Assembly: GCF_003258605.2 (NCBI RefSeq)
Contig: NZ_CP031264.1
Span: 2,542,001-2,606,000 of the forward strand
DNA from: Peterkaempfera bronchialis
GTDB taxonomy: Bacteria > Actinomycetota > Actinomycetes > Streptomycetales > Streptomycetaceae
Length of the DNA stretch: 64,000 bases
Direction: 5' to 3'
The translations under genes were made by a program, and so were the position numbers. The notes below the pieces were generated by a model. The model was not told the DNA's origin, ran no database searches, and saw only the letters and a list, made by a program, of their open reading frames with translations. Below, in pieces: positions 17,171-26,143 of the stretch. The first letter of the stretch is position 1, and each line of letters opens with the position of its first letter.

Positions 17171-18448
17171 TCAGGCGATGCGGTCGAGGATGAGGGGGAC
17201 GGGGGTGAAGGGGGTGGTGGGCGGGGCGATGGTGAGGGCGTCGGTGAGGGCTTCGAGGGCGTAGTCGAAGCGCTCGGGGGTGTCGGTGTGCAGGGTGAGC
17301 AGCGGCTGGCCCTGGGTGACGGTGGCGCCGGGCTTGGCGTGGATCTCCACGCCGGCGCCGGCCTGGACCGGGTCCTCCTTGCGGGCGCGGCCGGCGCCGA
17401 GGCGCCAGGCGCAGACGCCGACGGCGTAGGCGTCGAGGCCGGTCAGCACGCCCGAGGACGGGGCGGTGACCACCTGCTGCTCACCGGCGACCGGGAGGGC
17501 CGCGTCGGGGTCGCCGCCCTGGGCGGTGATCATGCGGCGCCAGTGGTCCATGGCGGAGCCGTCACGCAGCGCGTCCGCCGGGTCCTTGCCGTGCACCCCG
17601 GCGGCGGCGAGCATTTCGCGGGCCAGCGCGAGGGTGAGCTCCACGACGTCGGCGGGGCCGCCGCCGGCCAGCACCTCCACCGACTCGCGGACCTCCAGCG
17701 CGTTGCCCGCGGTGAGGCCCAGCGGGACGGACATGTCGGTGAGCAGGGCGCGGGTGTCGACCCCGGCGGCCTTGCCCAGGGCGACCATGGTGCTGGCCAG
17801 TTCGCGGGCGTCGGCCAGGTCCTTCATAAAGGCGCCGGAGCCGACCTTGACGTCCAGTACCAGGGCGCCGGTGCCCTCGGCGATCTTCTTGCTCATGATG
17901 GAGCTGGCGATCAGCGGGATGGCCTCGACGGTGCCGGTGACGTCCCGCAGCGCGTAGAGCTTCTTGTCGGCGGGGGCGAGCCCGTCGCCCGCCGCGCAGA
18001 TGACGGCGCCGCAGTCGCGCAGCGTCTGCATCATCTCGTCGGTGGAGAGCAGCGCCCGCCAGCCGGGGATGGACTCCAGCTTGTCCAGGGTGCCGCCGGT
18101 GTGGCCGAGGCCGCGGCCGGAGAGCTGCGGGACGGCGGCGCCGCAGGCGGCGACCAGCGGGGCCAGCGGGAGGGTGATCTTGTCCCCGACGCCGCCGGTG
18201 GAGTGCTTGTCGGCGGTGGGCAGCGGCAGGGAGGAGAAGTCCATCCGCTCGCCGGAGCGGATCATGGCGTCGGTCCAGCGGCTGATCTCATGCGGGTTCA
18301 TGCCGTTGAGCAGGATGGCCATGGCGAGCGCGGCCATCTGCTCGTCGGCCACGTCGCCTCGGGTGTAGGCGTCGATCACCCAGTCGATCTGCGCGTCGGT
18401 GAGTTCGCCGCGGTCCCGCTTGGTCCGGATGACGGAGATGGCGTCCAT
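17171..18448 (-). CDS. deoA: Thymidine phosphorylase
   Basis: 425 residues, ATG at 18448. It splits thymidine or deoxyuridine with phosphate to base and deoxyribose 1-phosphate. The family signature SGRGLGHTGGTLDKLES is present, as are KHSTGGVGDK (phosphate loop) and LDVKVGSGAFMK. It is the last gene of the run bmpA-ABC-permease-permease-cdd-deoA and completes pyrimidine nucleoside breakdown. A related pyrimidine-nucleoside phosphorylase cannot be excluded. Confidence 0.93.
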   Translation of the reverse strand: MDAISVIRTKRDRGELTDAQIDWVIDAYTRGDVADEQMAALAMAILLNGMNPHEISRWTDAMIRSGERMDFSSLPLPTADKHSTGGVGDKITLPLAPLVAACGAAVPQLSGRGLGHTGGTLDKLESIPGWRALLSTDEMMQTLRDCGAVICAAGDGLAPADKKLYALRDVTGTVEAIPLIASSIMSKKIAEGTGALVLDVKVGSGAFMKDLADARELASTMVALGKAAGVDTRALLTDMSVPLGLTAGNALEVRESVEVLAGGGPADVVELTLALAREMLAAAGVHGKDPADALRDGSAMDHWRRMITAQGGDPDAALPVAGEQQVVTAPSSGVLTGLDAYAVGVCAWRLGAGRARKEDPVQAGAGVEIHAKPGATVTQGQPLLTLHTDTPERFDYALEALTDALTIAPPTTPFTPVPLILDRIA

Positions 18449-18553
18449 GGAGGGGTTCCTTGCTCTGGGGAAGCGCGGAGAGTGCCGCGCCACGGCGGTG
18501 CGTCCGGGGGGACGGCCGGGCGCGGCACTCTCCGGGGGTGCGTGCGTTCGGGT

Positions 18554-18633
18554 GGTTCAGCGGGCGGGTGGTTCAGGGGCCGGGAGGTTCAGGGGCCGGG
18601 TGGTTCAGCGGCCGGGAGGTTCAGCGGCCGCTG
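18554..18633. repeat. Five tandem 16-bp units at the cdd 3' end
   Basis: GGTTCAG words begin at 18554, 18570, 18586, 18602 and 18618, exactly 16 bp apart, with units such as GGTTCAGGGGCCGGGA. The last unit contains the cdd stop codon and its final Ser-Gly-Arg codons, so the array appears to have grown outward from the gene end into the cdd-deoA spacer. Confidence 0.9.
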
Positions 18634-19025
18634 AGGTGCTCGGGCCCGAAGGCGTCGGGCAGTACCTCGCTCATCGGCCGGATGCCGGACGGCAGGTCGA
18701 CCAGCAGCTCGGGGCCGCCGTGCTCGTACAGCAGCTGGCGGCAGCGGCCGCACGGCACCAGCCGGTCGCCCTTGCCGTCGCAGCAGCTGAAGGCGACCAG
18801 TCGACCGCCGCCGCTGAGCTGGAGGGCGGAGACCAGGCCGCACTCGGCGCAGAGGCCGAGCCCGTACGAGGCGTTCTCCACATTGCAGCCGGTGACCGTG
18901 CGGCCGTCGTCGACCAGGGCGGCGGCGCCGACCGGGTAGGAGCTGTAGGGGACGTAGGCATGGCCCATGGCGCCCCGCGCGGCGGCCCGCAGCGCCTCCC
19001 AGTCGATGTCCTGACGCGTCGTCAC
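18621..19025 (-). CDS. cdd: Cytidine deaminase
   Basis: 134 residues, GTG at 19025 overlapping the permease stop (GTGA). Zn-site motifs are clear: CNVENASYG, CAECGLVSAL with catalytic Glu, and PCGRCRQLLYE. It converts cytidine and deoxycytidine to uridine and deoxyuridine, feeding deoA. The length is normal for the tetrameric class. Confidence 0.93.
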   Translation of the reverse strand: MTTRQDIDWEALRAAARGAMGHAYVPYSSYPVGAAALVDDGRTVTGCNVENASYGLGLCAECGLVSALQLSGGGRLVAFSCCDGKGDRLVPCGRCRQLLYEHGGPELLVDLPSGIRPMSEVLPDAFGPEHLSGR

Positions 19026-20320
19026 TTGCCCTGTCCTCTGCGGTAGATCGCGCCGTCGGCCTTGGGCATCCGCAGTCGCTGGGAGGCCAGCGAGAGCACC
19101 AGCAGGGTGGCGACATACGGGGTGGCGCCCACGAACTCGATCGGCACGGTGTCGGTCATGGCGTACCAGACGAAGAGGGCCACGGCGAAGAACGCGCTGA
19201 CGGAAGCGGCGATCCACTGCCGCTTGTAGGCCCGCCAGGCGGCCATCAGCACCAGCAGCACGGCCAGCAGGAGCAGCAGGGCGTGCACCGAGGGGCCGCC
19301 GTTGCGGAGCTGGAGCGAGTCGGTGTAGCCGAAGAGGCCGGCGCCCATGGCGAGGCCGCCGGGCCGCCAGTTGCCGAAGATCATCGCGGCGAGGCCGATG
19401 TAGCCGCGCCCGCCGGTCTGGCCCTCGTTGTAGATGTGCGAGGGGACCATCGAGATGAAGACGCCGCCGAGACCGGCCAGCGCACCGGAGATGATCACCG
19501 CGATGTACTTGTAGCGGTAGACATTGACGCCGAGCGACTCGGCGGCCGTCGGGTTCTCGCCGCAGGAGCGCAGCCGCAGGCCGAACGGGGTCTTCCAGAG
19601 GATGAAGAAGGTGGCGATCAGCAGCGCCACCGCCAGCAGGGTCAGCAGCGACACATCGGTGGTCAGGCCGCCCAGGATGCCGGCGACGTCGGAGACCAGG
19701 AACCAGTGGTGTGCGGCGAGCTTGTCCAGCCAGTCGGAGAGCCCTGGAAGGCTGACGGTGGAGATGTCACCGATCGGCGGGGACTGCTTGGGGCTGCCGG
19801 CCGGCTTGTCGGCGAAGAACAGCTTGGCGAGGTACTGGGTGGCACCCAGCGCCAGGATGTTGATGGCGACACCGGAGACGATGTGGTCCACGCCGATGGT
19901 GATGGTGACGAAGGCGTGGATCAGGCCGCCCAGCGCACCGCCGGCCATACCGGCCGCGACGCCCACCCAGGGGCTGGTCTGCCAGCCCGCCCAGGCACCG
20001 AAGAAGGTGCCGAGGATCATCATGCCTTCGAGGCCGATGTTGACCACGCCGGCCCGCTCGGCCCAGAGGCCGCCGAGTCCGGCCAGGCCGATGGGGACGG
20101 CCATGGTCAGCGCACCGGCGACCTGGCCGGCGGAGGTGACGTCCTGGGCGCCGGTGATCGCCCGTACGGCGGAGACCGCGATCAGGGCGCCGGCGACGAT
20201 CAGCAGGACCATCGGGAGGGAGAGTCGGCGGCGGCCGGCTCGGCGGGCCGTGGGACCGGCGCCGCTGGTGCCGCCGAGGTCCTTGGCGGCCTTTTCGCTC
20301 GTGGGGCTCGGGGCGCTCAC
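19022..20320 (-). CDS. Nucleoside ABC transporter permease 2
   Basis: 432 residues with about ten membrane segments after a 30-residue charged N-terminus. Family marks are GLAGLGGLWAERAGVVNIG, LEGMMILGTF and the coupling motif region CGENPTAAESLGVNV. It belongs to the RbsC/YufQ-like permeases that pair with BmpA-type binding proteins. It overlaps both neighbours by 4 bp (GTGA), so subunits are probably made in fixed ratio. Confidence 0.9.
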   Translation of the reverse strand: MSAPSPTSEKAAKDLGGTSGAGPTARRAGRRRLSLPMVLLIVAGALIAVSAVRAITGAQDVTSAGQVAGALTMAVPIGLAGLGGLWAERAGVVNIGLEGMMILGTFFGAWAGWQTSPWVGVAAGMAGGALGGLIHAFVTITIGVDHIVSGVAINILALGATQYLAKLFFADKPAGSPKQSPPIGDISTVSLPGLSDWLDKLAAHHWFLVSDVAGILGGLTTDVSLLTLLAVALLIATFFILWKTPFGLRLRSCGENPTAAESLGVNVYRYKYIAVIISGALAGLGGVFISMVPSHIYNEGQTGGRGYIGLAAMIFGNWRPGGLAMGAGLFGYTDSLQLRNGGPSVHALLLLLAVLLVLMAAWRAYKRQWIAASVSAFFAVALFVWYAMTDTVPIEFVGATPYVATLLVLSLASQRLRMPKADGAIYRRGQGK

Positions 20321-21438
20321 GCCGCCACCTCCTGGATCTTGGGCTGGGTGGCCTGGGCGGCGAGTTCGGCGCCGACCCTGCTCTGCTGGCGGCGCAGCCC
20401 GTAGCGGCGCACCAGTTCATAGGCGACGACCACGGCCAGGACGATGACGCCCTGGATGACGCCGGCGATCTCCTTGTCGAAGCCCTCGAACTCCAGGTGG
20501 CCGGTGACGCGCTCGATGTACGCCCAGAGCAGGGCGCCGATGGCCACACCGATCGGGTGGTTGCGGCCGAGCAGGGCGACCGAGATGCCGGTGAAGCCGA
20601 TACCGGCCGGGAAGCCCAGGCTGTACTGGTACGAGTCGCTGAGCAGCTGCGGCATGCCGACCAGGCCGGCCACGGCGCCGGAGATCAGCATGGCGGTGAC
20701 GACCATCCGCTTGACGTTGACGCCGCTGGCCACGGCCGCGCTGTCGGAGCCGCCCGCCGTGCGCAGGTCGAAGCCGAAGCGGGTCCGGGAGAGGCCCCAC
20801 CAGAAGGCGATGCCGGCGATGACAGCCACGATGACGAAGCCGTAGAGGGCGCCGCCCTTGGTGTCGATGGTGAAGAAGTGGCCGGACTCCGGGATCAGCT
20901 TGGTGGAGACATTGCCGGAGGCGTCCAGGTTGGCCAGCCTGCTGGGGTTGAGCAGGTAGGAGATCACATAGGTGGCGATGGCGTTGAGCATGATGGTCGC
21001 GATGACCTCGCTCACGCCTCGGGTGGTCTTCAGCAGTCCGGCGATGCCCGCCCACATGGCGCCGACCAGCATGGCGACCAGGATGATCACCAGGATGTGC
21101 AGCACCGAGGGCAGCTGGAGCTGGGCGCCGACCACGGCGGCGAAGAAGGCGGCCATACGGTACTGGCCGTCCACGCCGATGTTGAAGAGGTTCATCCGGA
21201 AGCCGATGGCGACCGCGAGACCGGCGAGGTAGTAGGTGGTCGCCTTGTTGAGGATGGCGACCTGGCTGTCGGCCTTGGAGCCGTAGTCCAGCATCGAGCT
21301 GAACGCGGTGAAGGGGTCCTTGCCGGAGGCGAGCAGCACCAGGGAGGTGATGATCAGGGCTGCCACCACGGCGAGCACGGGGGCCGCCAGGCCGAGGAGC
21401 AGCCGCTCCCCGTCGATCTTCTTCAGGAGTTTGTTCAT
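20317..21438 (-). CDS. Nucleoside ABC transporter permease 1
   Basis: 373 residues from the ATG at 21438, about ten membrane segments. NLFNIGVDGQYRMAAFFAA, GVSEVIATIMLNAIATYV and the coupling segment AVASGVNVKRM mark the YufP-like partner permease. Together with the second permease and the ATPase it forms the inner-membrane channel for nucleosides. Confidence 0.9.
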   Translation of the reverse strand: MNKLLKKIDGERLLLGLAAPVLAVVAALIITSLVLLASGKDPFTAFSSMLDYGSKADSQVAILNKATTYYLAGLAVAIGFRMNLFNIGVDGQYRMAAFFAAVVGAQLQLPSVLHILVIILVAMLVGAMWAGIAGLLKTTRGVSEVIATIMLNAIATYVISYLLNPSRLANLDASGNVSTKLIPESGHFFTIDTKGGALYGFVIVAVIAGIAFWWGLSRTRFGFDLRTAGGSDSAAVASGVNVKRMVVTAMLISGAVAGLVGMPQLLSDSYQYSLGFPAGIGFTGISVALLGRNHPIGVAIGALLWAYIERVTGHLEFEGFDKEIAGVIQGVIVLAVVVAYELVRRYGLRRQQSRVGAELAAQATQPKIQEVAA

Positions 21439-21442
21439 CGGG

Positions 21443-23143
21443 TCACTCCCCCGCCTGCTCGGCGGCGCGCGGCTCGTCCGAGGTGCTCGCGCTGTCGGTG
21501 GTGCTCGCGCTATCGGTGGTACCGCTGCCTGCGTCTGCCGGGCTCGCCAGGCTGCCACTGGCCGCGCCGGTCATGGCGGAGCCAAGCTCCTCCGGGGTGA
21601 CGGTGGCCGGGTCGACGTCGGCGACCAGCCGGCCCCGGTACATCACCCGCAGGGTGTCGGAGAGGCCGATCAGCTCGTCCAGGTCGGCGGAGATCAGCAG
21701 CACCGCCAGGCCCTCGCGGCGGGCCTGCCGGATGTGGTCCCAGATCTGGGCCTGGGCGCCGACGTCCACGCCCCGGGTGGGGTGCGCGGCGATCAGCAGC
21801 TTGGGGTGGTGGCTCATCTCGCGGCCGACGATCAGCTTCTGCTGGTTGCCGCCGGAGAGCGAGGAGGCGGTGACGTCGATGCCGGGGGTGCGCACGTCGT
21901 ACTCGGCGACGATCCGCTCGGTGTCCTTGCGGGCGGCGGCCGGGTTGAGGATGCCGCGCCGGCTGTTGGGCTCCTCGGTGACATGGCCGAGGATGCGGTT
22001 CTCCCAGAGCGGGGCCTCCAGCAGCAGCGCGTGGCGGTGCCGGTCCTCGGGGATGTAGCCGATGCCGGCCTCGCGGCGGGCGCGGGTGAGCAGGCCGGTG
22101 ATGTCGCTGCCGTCCAGGGTGACGACCCCGGCGTCGGGCTTGCGCATCCCCATGATGGCCTCGACCAGTTCGGCCTGGCCGTTGCCCTCCACCCCGGCTA
22201 TGCCGAGGATCTCGCCCTTGTGGATGGTGAAGCCGATGCCGTCCAGCACCGTGCGCTCGACGCCGTCCGGGTCGGTCTCGCAGAGCCGCAGGCCGTCGAC
22301 GGTGAGCAGCGGCACCTCGGTGACGGTGGACTCGCGGGTCTCCGGGGAGGGCAGTTCGCTGCCGACCATCAGCTCGGCCAGCCGGCGGGCGTTGACCTCG
22401 TGCGGGTCGACGCTGGCGACGGTGGTGCCGCGCCGGATGACGGTGATCGCGTCGGCGACGGAGAGCACCTCGTCCAGCTTGTGCGAGATGAAGATGACGG
22501 TGAGGCCCTCGGACTTGAGCTCGCGCAGGTTGCCGAAGAGCGCGTCGACCTCCTGCGGCACCAGGACGGCGGTGGGCTCGTCCAGGATGAGGATGCGGGC
22601 GCCTCGGTAGAGGACCTTGAGGATCTCGATGCGCTGGCGGTCGGCGACGCCGAGGTGCTCGACCAGGGCGTCGGGGCGGACGTCCAGGCCGTAAGCGTCG
22701 GAGATTTCCTTGATCCGGGCGCGCGCCCGGCCGCCGATGCCGTGCAGCTTCTCGGCGCCGAGGACGACGTTCTCCAGCACGGTGAGGTTGTCGGCCAGCA
22801 TGAAGTGCTGGTGCACCATGCCGATGCCGCGTGCGATGGCGTCGGCCGGGGTGTGCAGCTCGGCGCGCTCGCCGTCGACGGTGATGGTGCCCTCGTCGGG
22901 ACGCTGCATCCCGTAGAGGATCTTCATCAGGGTGGACTTGCCGGCGCCGTTCTCACCCACCAGGGCGTGCACGGTGCCACGGCGGACGGTGATGTCGATG
23001 TCGTGGTTGGCCACGACGCCGGGGAACCTCTTGGTGATGCCGCGCAGTTCGACGGCGGCCGGCTCGGTCCCTGCGCCGGTCGGTGGTTCGCCCGCGTGGG
23101 CGCTCGGAGCAGTGATGGCGCACTCCTGATGGGGCTCTGGCAT
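21443..23143 (-). CDS. Nucleoside ABC transporter ATPase (two ABC domains)
   Basis: 566 residues from the ATG at 23143; an alternative ATG at 23194 adds 17 residues, and neither has a good ribosome site. Domain 1 has Walker A GENGAGKST, MVHQHFMLADNLTV, Walker B ILILDEPTAVL; its signature ADRQRIEIL is degenerate. Domain 2 has GVEGNGQAEL in place of Walker A and an intact SGGNQQK signature, the asymmetry usual for RbsA/NupA-type ATPases. The Ser/Thr-rich tail after about residue 530 is disordered. Confidence 0.92.
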   Translation of the reverse strand: MPEPHQECAITAPSAHAGEPPTGAGTEPAAVELRGITKRFPGVVANHDIDITVRRGTVHALVGENGAGKSTLMKILYGMQRPDEGTITVDGERAELHTPADAIARGIGMVHQHFMLADNLTVLENVVLGAEKLHGIGGRARARIKEISDAYGLDVRPDALVEHLGVADRQRIEILKVLYRGARILILDEPTAVLVPQEVDALFGNLRELKSEGLTVIFISHKLDEVLSVADAITVIRRGTTVASVDPHEVNARRLAELMVGSELPSPETRESTVTEVPLLTVDGLRLCETDPDGVERTVLDGIGFTIHKGEILGIAGVEGNGQAELVEAIMGMRKPDAGVVTLDGSDITGLLTRARREAGIGYIPEDRHRHALLLEAPLWENRILGHVTEEPNSRRGILNPAAARKDTERIVAEYDVRTPGIDVTASSLSGGNQQKLIVGREMSHHPKLLIAAHPTRGVDVGAQAQIWDHIRQARREGLAVLLISADLDELIGLSDTLRVMYRGRLVADVDPATVTPEELGSAMTGAASGSLASPADAGSGTTDSASTTDSASTSDEPRAAEQAGE

Positions 23144-23200
23144 CCGCCCCGAGCGGGTACGAGGCAGGGCTCGGACGGTGCGGGTGGGGGTCATTGCCTG

Positions 23201-23252
23201 GACGGAAAAGGGCCCGCCGCGCTGAGCGCGTTCGGCGGGCCCCTCTTCCGTC
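23201..23252 (-). terminator. Hairpin between bmpA and the ABC ATPase
   Basis: A 19-base arm (23201-23219) pairs with 23233-23252, one bulge, in the spacer after bmpA. Being inside an operon, it probably attenuates read-through or protects the bmpA transcript, giving more binding protein than transporter. Confidence 0.7.
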
Positions 23253-23290
23253 GGGTCGGATCCTGCCCGCGGGGGGCAGGGGCCGGGGTA

Positions 23291-24370
23291 CTACTTGACG
23301 GTCGTCGGCGGCGTGACCTTGCCGTCGATGATCGCCTTCTTGGCCTCCTCGACCTTGGCGACCAGCGCCGCGTCGCCGCTGAACGCCGGGTTGGACGTGG
23401 AGTAGCCCACACCGTTGTTCTTGAGGTCGAAGGTCACGGTGCCCGTCTTCAGCGAGCCGTCCTTGAACGACTTGATGTAGTCGAGGACCGAGACGTCCAC
23501 GTTCTTGAGCGCGGAGGTGAGGATCGCGTCCTTGTTCTTCGCCAGCGCGTCCTGCTTGTACTGGTCGGAGTCGACGCCGATGGCCCACGCCTTCTTGGCG
23601 GCGGCCGCCTCGATCGCGCCGTTGCCGGAGCTGCCGGCCGCGGCGTAGATCACGTCGATGCCCTTGTCCAGCATGCCCTGTGCGGCGGCCTTGCCCAGGT
23701 CGGGCGAGGTGAAGCCCTTGGAGTCCGGCGGCTGGGACAGGTACTGGGCGGTCACCTTGGCGCTGGGGTCGGTCGCCTTGACGCCCGCGGTGAAGCCCGC
23801 CTCGAACTTGTTGATCAGAGGCACATTGACGCCGCCGATGAAGCCGACCTTGTGGGTCTTGGACTTCACCGCCGCAGCCACGCCCGCCAGGTAGGAGCTC
23901 TGCTCCTCGGTGAAGACGAGGTTGGTGACGTTCGGAGCGTCCACGGTGGAGTCGACGATCGCGAACTTGGTGTTCGGGTACTGCTTGGCGACCTTGTCCA
24001 GCGGACCGGCGTAGATGTAGCCGATGGCGATGATCGGGTTGTAGCCCGCCTCCGCCAGGTCCTTCAGCCGCTGGGTCTTGTCGGCGTCGGTCTCGTTGGC
24101 GCCGGCGGACAGCTCCTTGACCTGGGCGCCGAGCTCCTGCTTGGCCTGGTCCAGGCCACGCGCAGCGGAGTCGTTGAACGACTGGTCGCCGCGGCCGCCG
24201 ATGTCGTAGGCCATGCCGACCTTGAGGCCGCTGCTGCCCGAACCAGCGGAGGCAGAGCTGCTGGCGCCGCTCTTGGTACCGCTGTCCGAGGTGCTGCCGC
24301 AGGCGGCGAGCGAGGCAATGCCCAGCGAACCGCTGAGCACGACCGCGGCGAGTTTGGTTACTCGGCGCAA
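23291..24370 (-). CDS. BmpA-type nucleoside-binding lipoprotein
   Basis: 359 residues from the TTG at 24370, chosen over a GTG at 24391 because AAGGAG lies about eight bases upstream. The signal peptide MRRVTKLAAVVLSGSLGIA ends in lipobox SLAAC. The mature part has LKVGMAYDIGGRGDQSFND, a family hallmark, YAAAGSSGNGAIEAA and AIGVDSDQY. It captures nucleosides at the membrane for the downstream ABC transporter. A Ser/Gly spacer follows the lipidated Cys. Confidence 0.92.
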   Translation of the reverse strand: MRRVTKLAAVVLSGSLGIASLAACGSTSDSGTKSGASSSASAGSGSSGLKVGMAYDIGGRGDQSFNDSAARGLDQAKQELGAQVKELSAGANETDADKTQRLKDLAEAGYNPIIAIGYIYAGPLDKVAKQYPNTKFAIVDSTVDAPNVTNLVFTEEQSSYLAGVAAAVKSKTHKVGFIGGVNVPLINKFEAGFTAGVKATDPSAKVTAQYLSQPPDSKGFTSPDLGKAAAQGMLDKGIDVIYAAAGSSGNGAIEAAAAKKAWAIGVDSDQYKQDALAKNKDAILTSALKNVDVSVLDYIKSFKDGSLKTGTVTFDLKNNGVGYSTSNPAFSGDAALVAKVEEAKKAIIDGKVTPPTTVK

Positions 24371-24423
24371 GGGAGTTTCTCCTTCCGACACGCACCTGTC
24401 TGGCGTGATCGAACGCCACCGTA

Positions 24424-24435
24424 ACGCGCGTAGAA
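24424..24435 (-). promoter_or_regulatory. Candidate operator upstream of bmpA
   Basis: ACGCGCGTAGAA (+ strand), followed by CACGG, lies 54 bp before the bmpA start. It is identical over 12 bases to the site before add, which is followed by ACGGT. The half-site symmetry is weaker here than at add. Confidence 0.45.
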
Positions 24436-24563
24436 CACGGTTGTGTTACGGCTCCGCCAGTGGGAGCGGTTGTTACCAAACCGTGGCGAGTGCAAGAGGA
24501 CAAACGGGGGCCGAACGGACTTCAGACCGCCCGTTCGGCCCCATATGTCACGGAACATTCCTA

Positions 24564-25862
24564 CTACAGTACGCGCGCATGCTCCAGTGCCAGGGAGCAG
24601 AACAGTTCCACCCCGACGCCGATCGCGCGCTCGTCCACATCGAAGGTGCCCTGGTGGAGGTCGCGTGTCCCGGACTCCTCCGGACCGCGCACCCCCAGCC
24701 GGGCCAGCGCGCCGGGGATCTTCTCCAGATACCAGGCGAAGTCCTCGCCGCCGAGGCTCTGCTCGGTGTCCTCGACCACGGTGCGACGCGGATGGCCGAA
24801 GCGGGCATGCATCGCCGCGTCCAACTGCGCGATCGACTCCGCCTCGTTGACCACCGGCGGCACCCCTCGGTGGTAGGTCAGCTCCCACTTGGCACGGTGG
24901 GTCTCCGCGATCCGCGCGATCAGCTCGTGCAGCAGCTCCGGAGCCTCCCGCCAACCGGCCAGCTCCAGGCAGCGGACGGTGCCCTCCAACTCGGCGTGCT
25001 GCGGGATGACATTGGCCGCCGAGCCGGAGGCGATCCGGCCCCAGACCAGGCTCACCCCCCAGCGCGGGTCCACCCGACGGCCGAAAGCACCCGGAAGGTC
25101 GGCGGCCATCCGGGCGACCGCGGTGACCAGATCGGTGGTCAGATGCGGGCGGGCGGTGTGCCCGCCGGGCCCGTCAAGCGCGAGTACCAGCCGGTCGCAG
25201 GCGGAGGTGATCGCCCCCACCCGCAGGCCGATCCGGCCCACCTCGACCTTGGGGTCGCAGTGCACCGCGAACATCCGGCCGACGTTCTCCAGACCGCCCG
25301 CCTTGATCACATCCAGTGCGCCGCCCGGCATGACCTCCTCGGCGGGCTGGAAGACCAGCCGCACCGGCTGCCGCAGCCGCCCGGCGTCCGCAGCCTCGGC
25401 CAGCACCAGGCCGGTGCCCAGCGCCACGGCGGTGTGCACATCGTGGCCGCAGGCGTGGGCCCGGCCGGGGATGGTGGAGCGGTACGGGACATCGGTCTTG
25501 GCGTCGTCGATCGGCAGTGCGTCGATGTCCGCCCGGAAGGCCAGCAGCGGTTCGCCGGCGGGGGCCCCGGCGGGCACGATGTCGCAGATCAGACCGGTAC
25601 CGGCGGGAAGGACGCGGGGGGCGAGGCCCGCCCGCTCCAGCCGCTCCTTGAGCAGCGCGGTGGTACGGAACTCCTCGCGGCCGAGCTCGGGGTGCATATG
25701 CACATCGCGGCGGAAGGCGACCAGCTCAGCCGTGTGCGCGCGGACCCGGGCCCGGAGGAGGTCGGCGCCGGGAAGATCGGCGCCAGGTACAGGATCCGCG
25801 GCGGGGTCGTCCGGGTCCTGATCGAGGGGGGAGGCGACACTCCCGGGCGTTGGGTGGTTCAC
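24564..25862 (-). CDS. M20-family amidohydrolase
   Basis: 432 residues from the GTG at 25862. Family motifs: FRRDVHMHPELGREE, FRADIDALPI, ACGHDVHTA (metal ligands) and the late SLGGEDFAWYL. It resembles N-acyl amino-acid or IAA-conjugate hydrolases that free an amine from a small amide; the substrate is not deducible. It lies upstream of bmpA in the same direction and may share the nucleoside region only by chance. Confidence 0.88.
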   Translation of the reverse strand: MNHPTPGSVASPLDQDPDDPAADPVPGADLPGADLLRARVRAHTAELVAFRRDVHMHPELGREEFRTTALLKERLERAGLAPRVLPAGTGLICDIVPAGAPAGEPLLAFRADIDALPIDDAKTDVPYRSTIPGRAHACGHDVHTAVALGTGLVLAEAADAGRLRQPVRLVFQPAEEVMPGGALDVIKAGGLENVGRMFAVHCDPKVEVGRIGLRVGAITSACDRLVLALDGPGGHTARPHLTTDLVTAVARMAADLPGAFGRRVDPRWGVSLVWGRIASGSAANVIPQHAELEGTVRCLELAGWREAPELLHELIARIAETHRAKWELTYHRGVPPVVNEAESIAQLDAAMHARFGHPRRTVVEDTEQSLGGEDFAWYLEKIPGALARLGVRGPEESGTRDLHQGTFDVDERAIGVGVELFCSLALEHARVL

Positions 25863-26143
25863 CTCAACTAGGTTACGACCGATCGGCCTGTTCAGCCGGT
25901 GATCGCGAGAAGTTCCAGCCACCGGAGCGGAGAAACTCCCCCTCCCGGCGCATGTTGAGCTGGGATGTGGGTATGCCATGTGGTTTGTGCCACCTCGGGC
26001 CGGTCGGTCATGGCACGGCAAAGCTTCCCCCTCATCCCTTGAGACTCGCTTGGCGTTGCATATACACATCAATGCGCACCGCCAGTCGCACTCCTGCCCT
26101 TTGTGCGACCGCCAGTCCCATCGACCGAACTGGGGGAACCCTC
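25863..26143. promoter_or_regulatory. Divergent upstream region, amidohydrolase/protease
   Basis: 281 bp with lower GC than its flanks. It must contain promoters for both genes; no specific operator was recognised. Confidence 0.5.

Noticed and set aside
21308-24424. 1038-residue + strand frame opposite the nucleoside operon
   Set aside because: Antisense of bmpA and ABC genes whose motifs are unambiguous; the frame is a GC-composition artefact.
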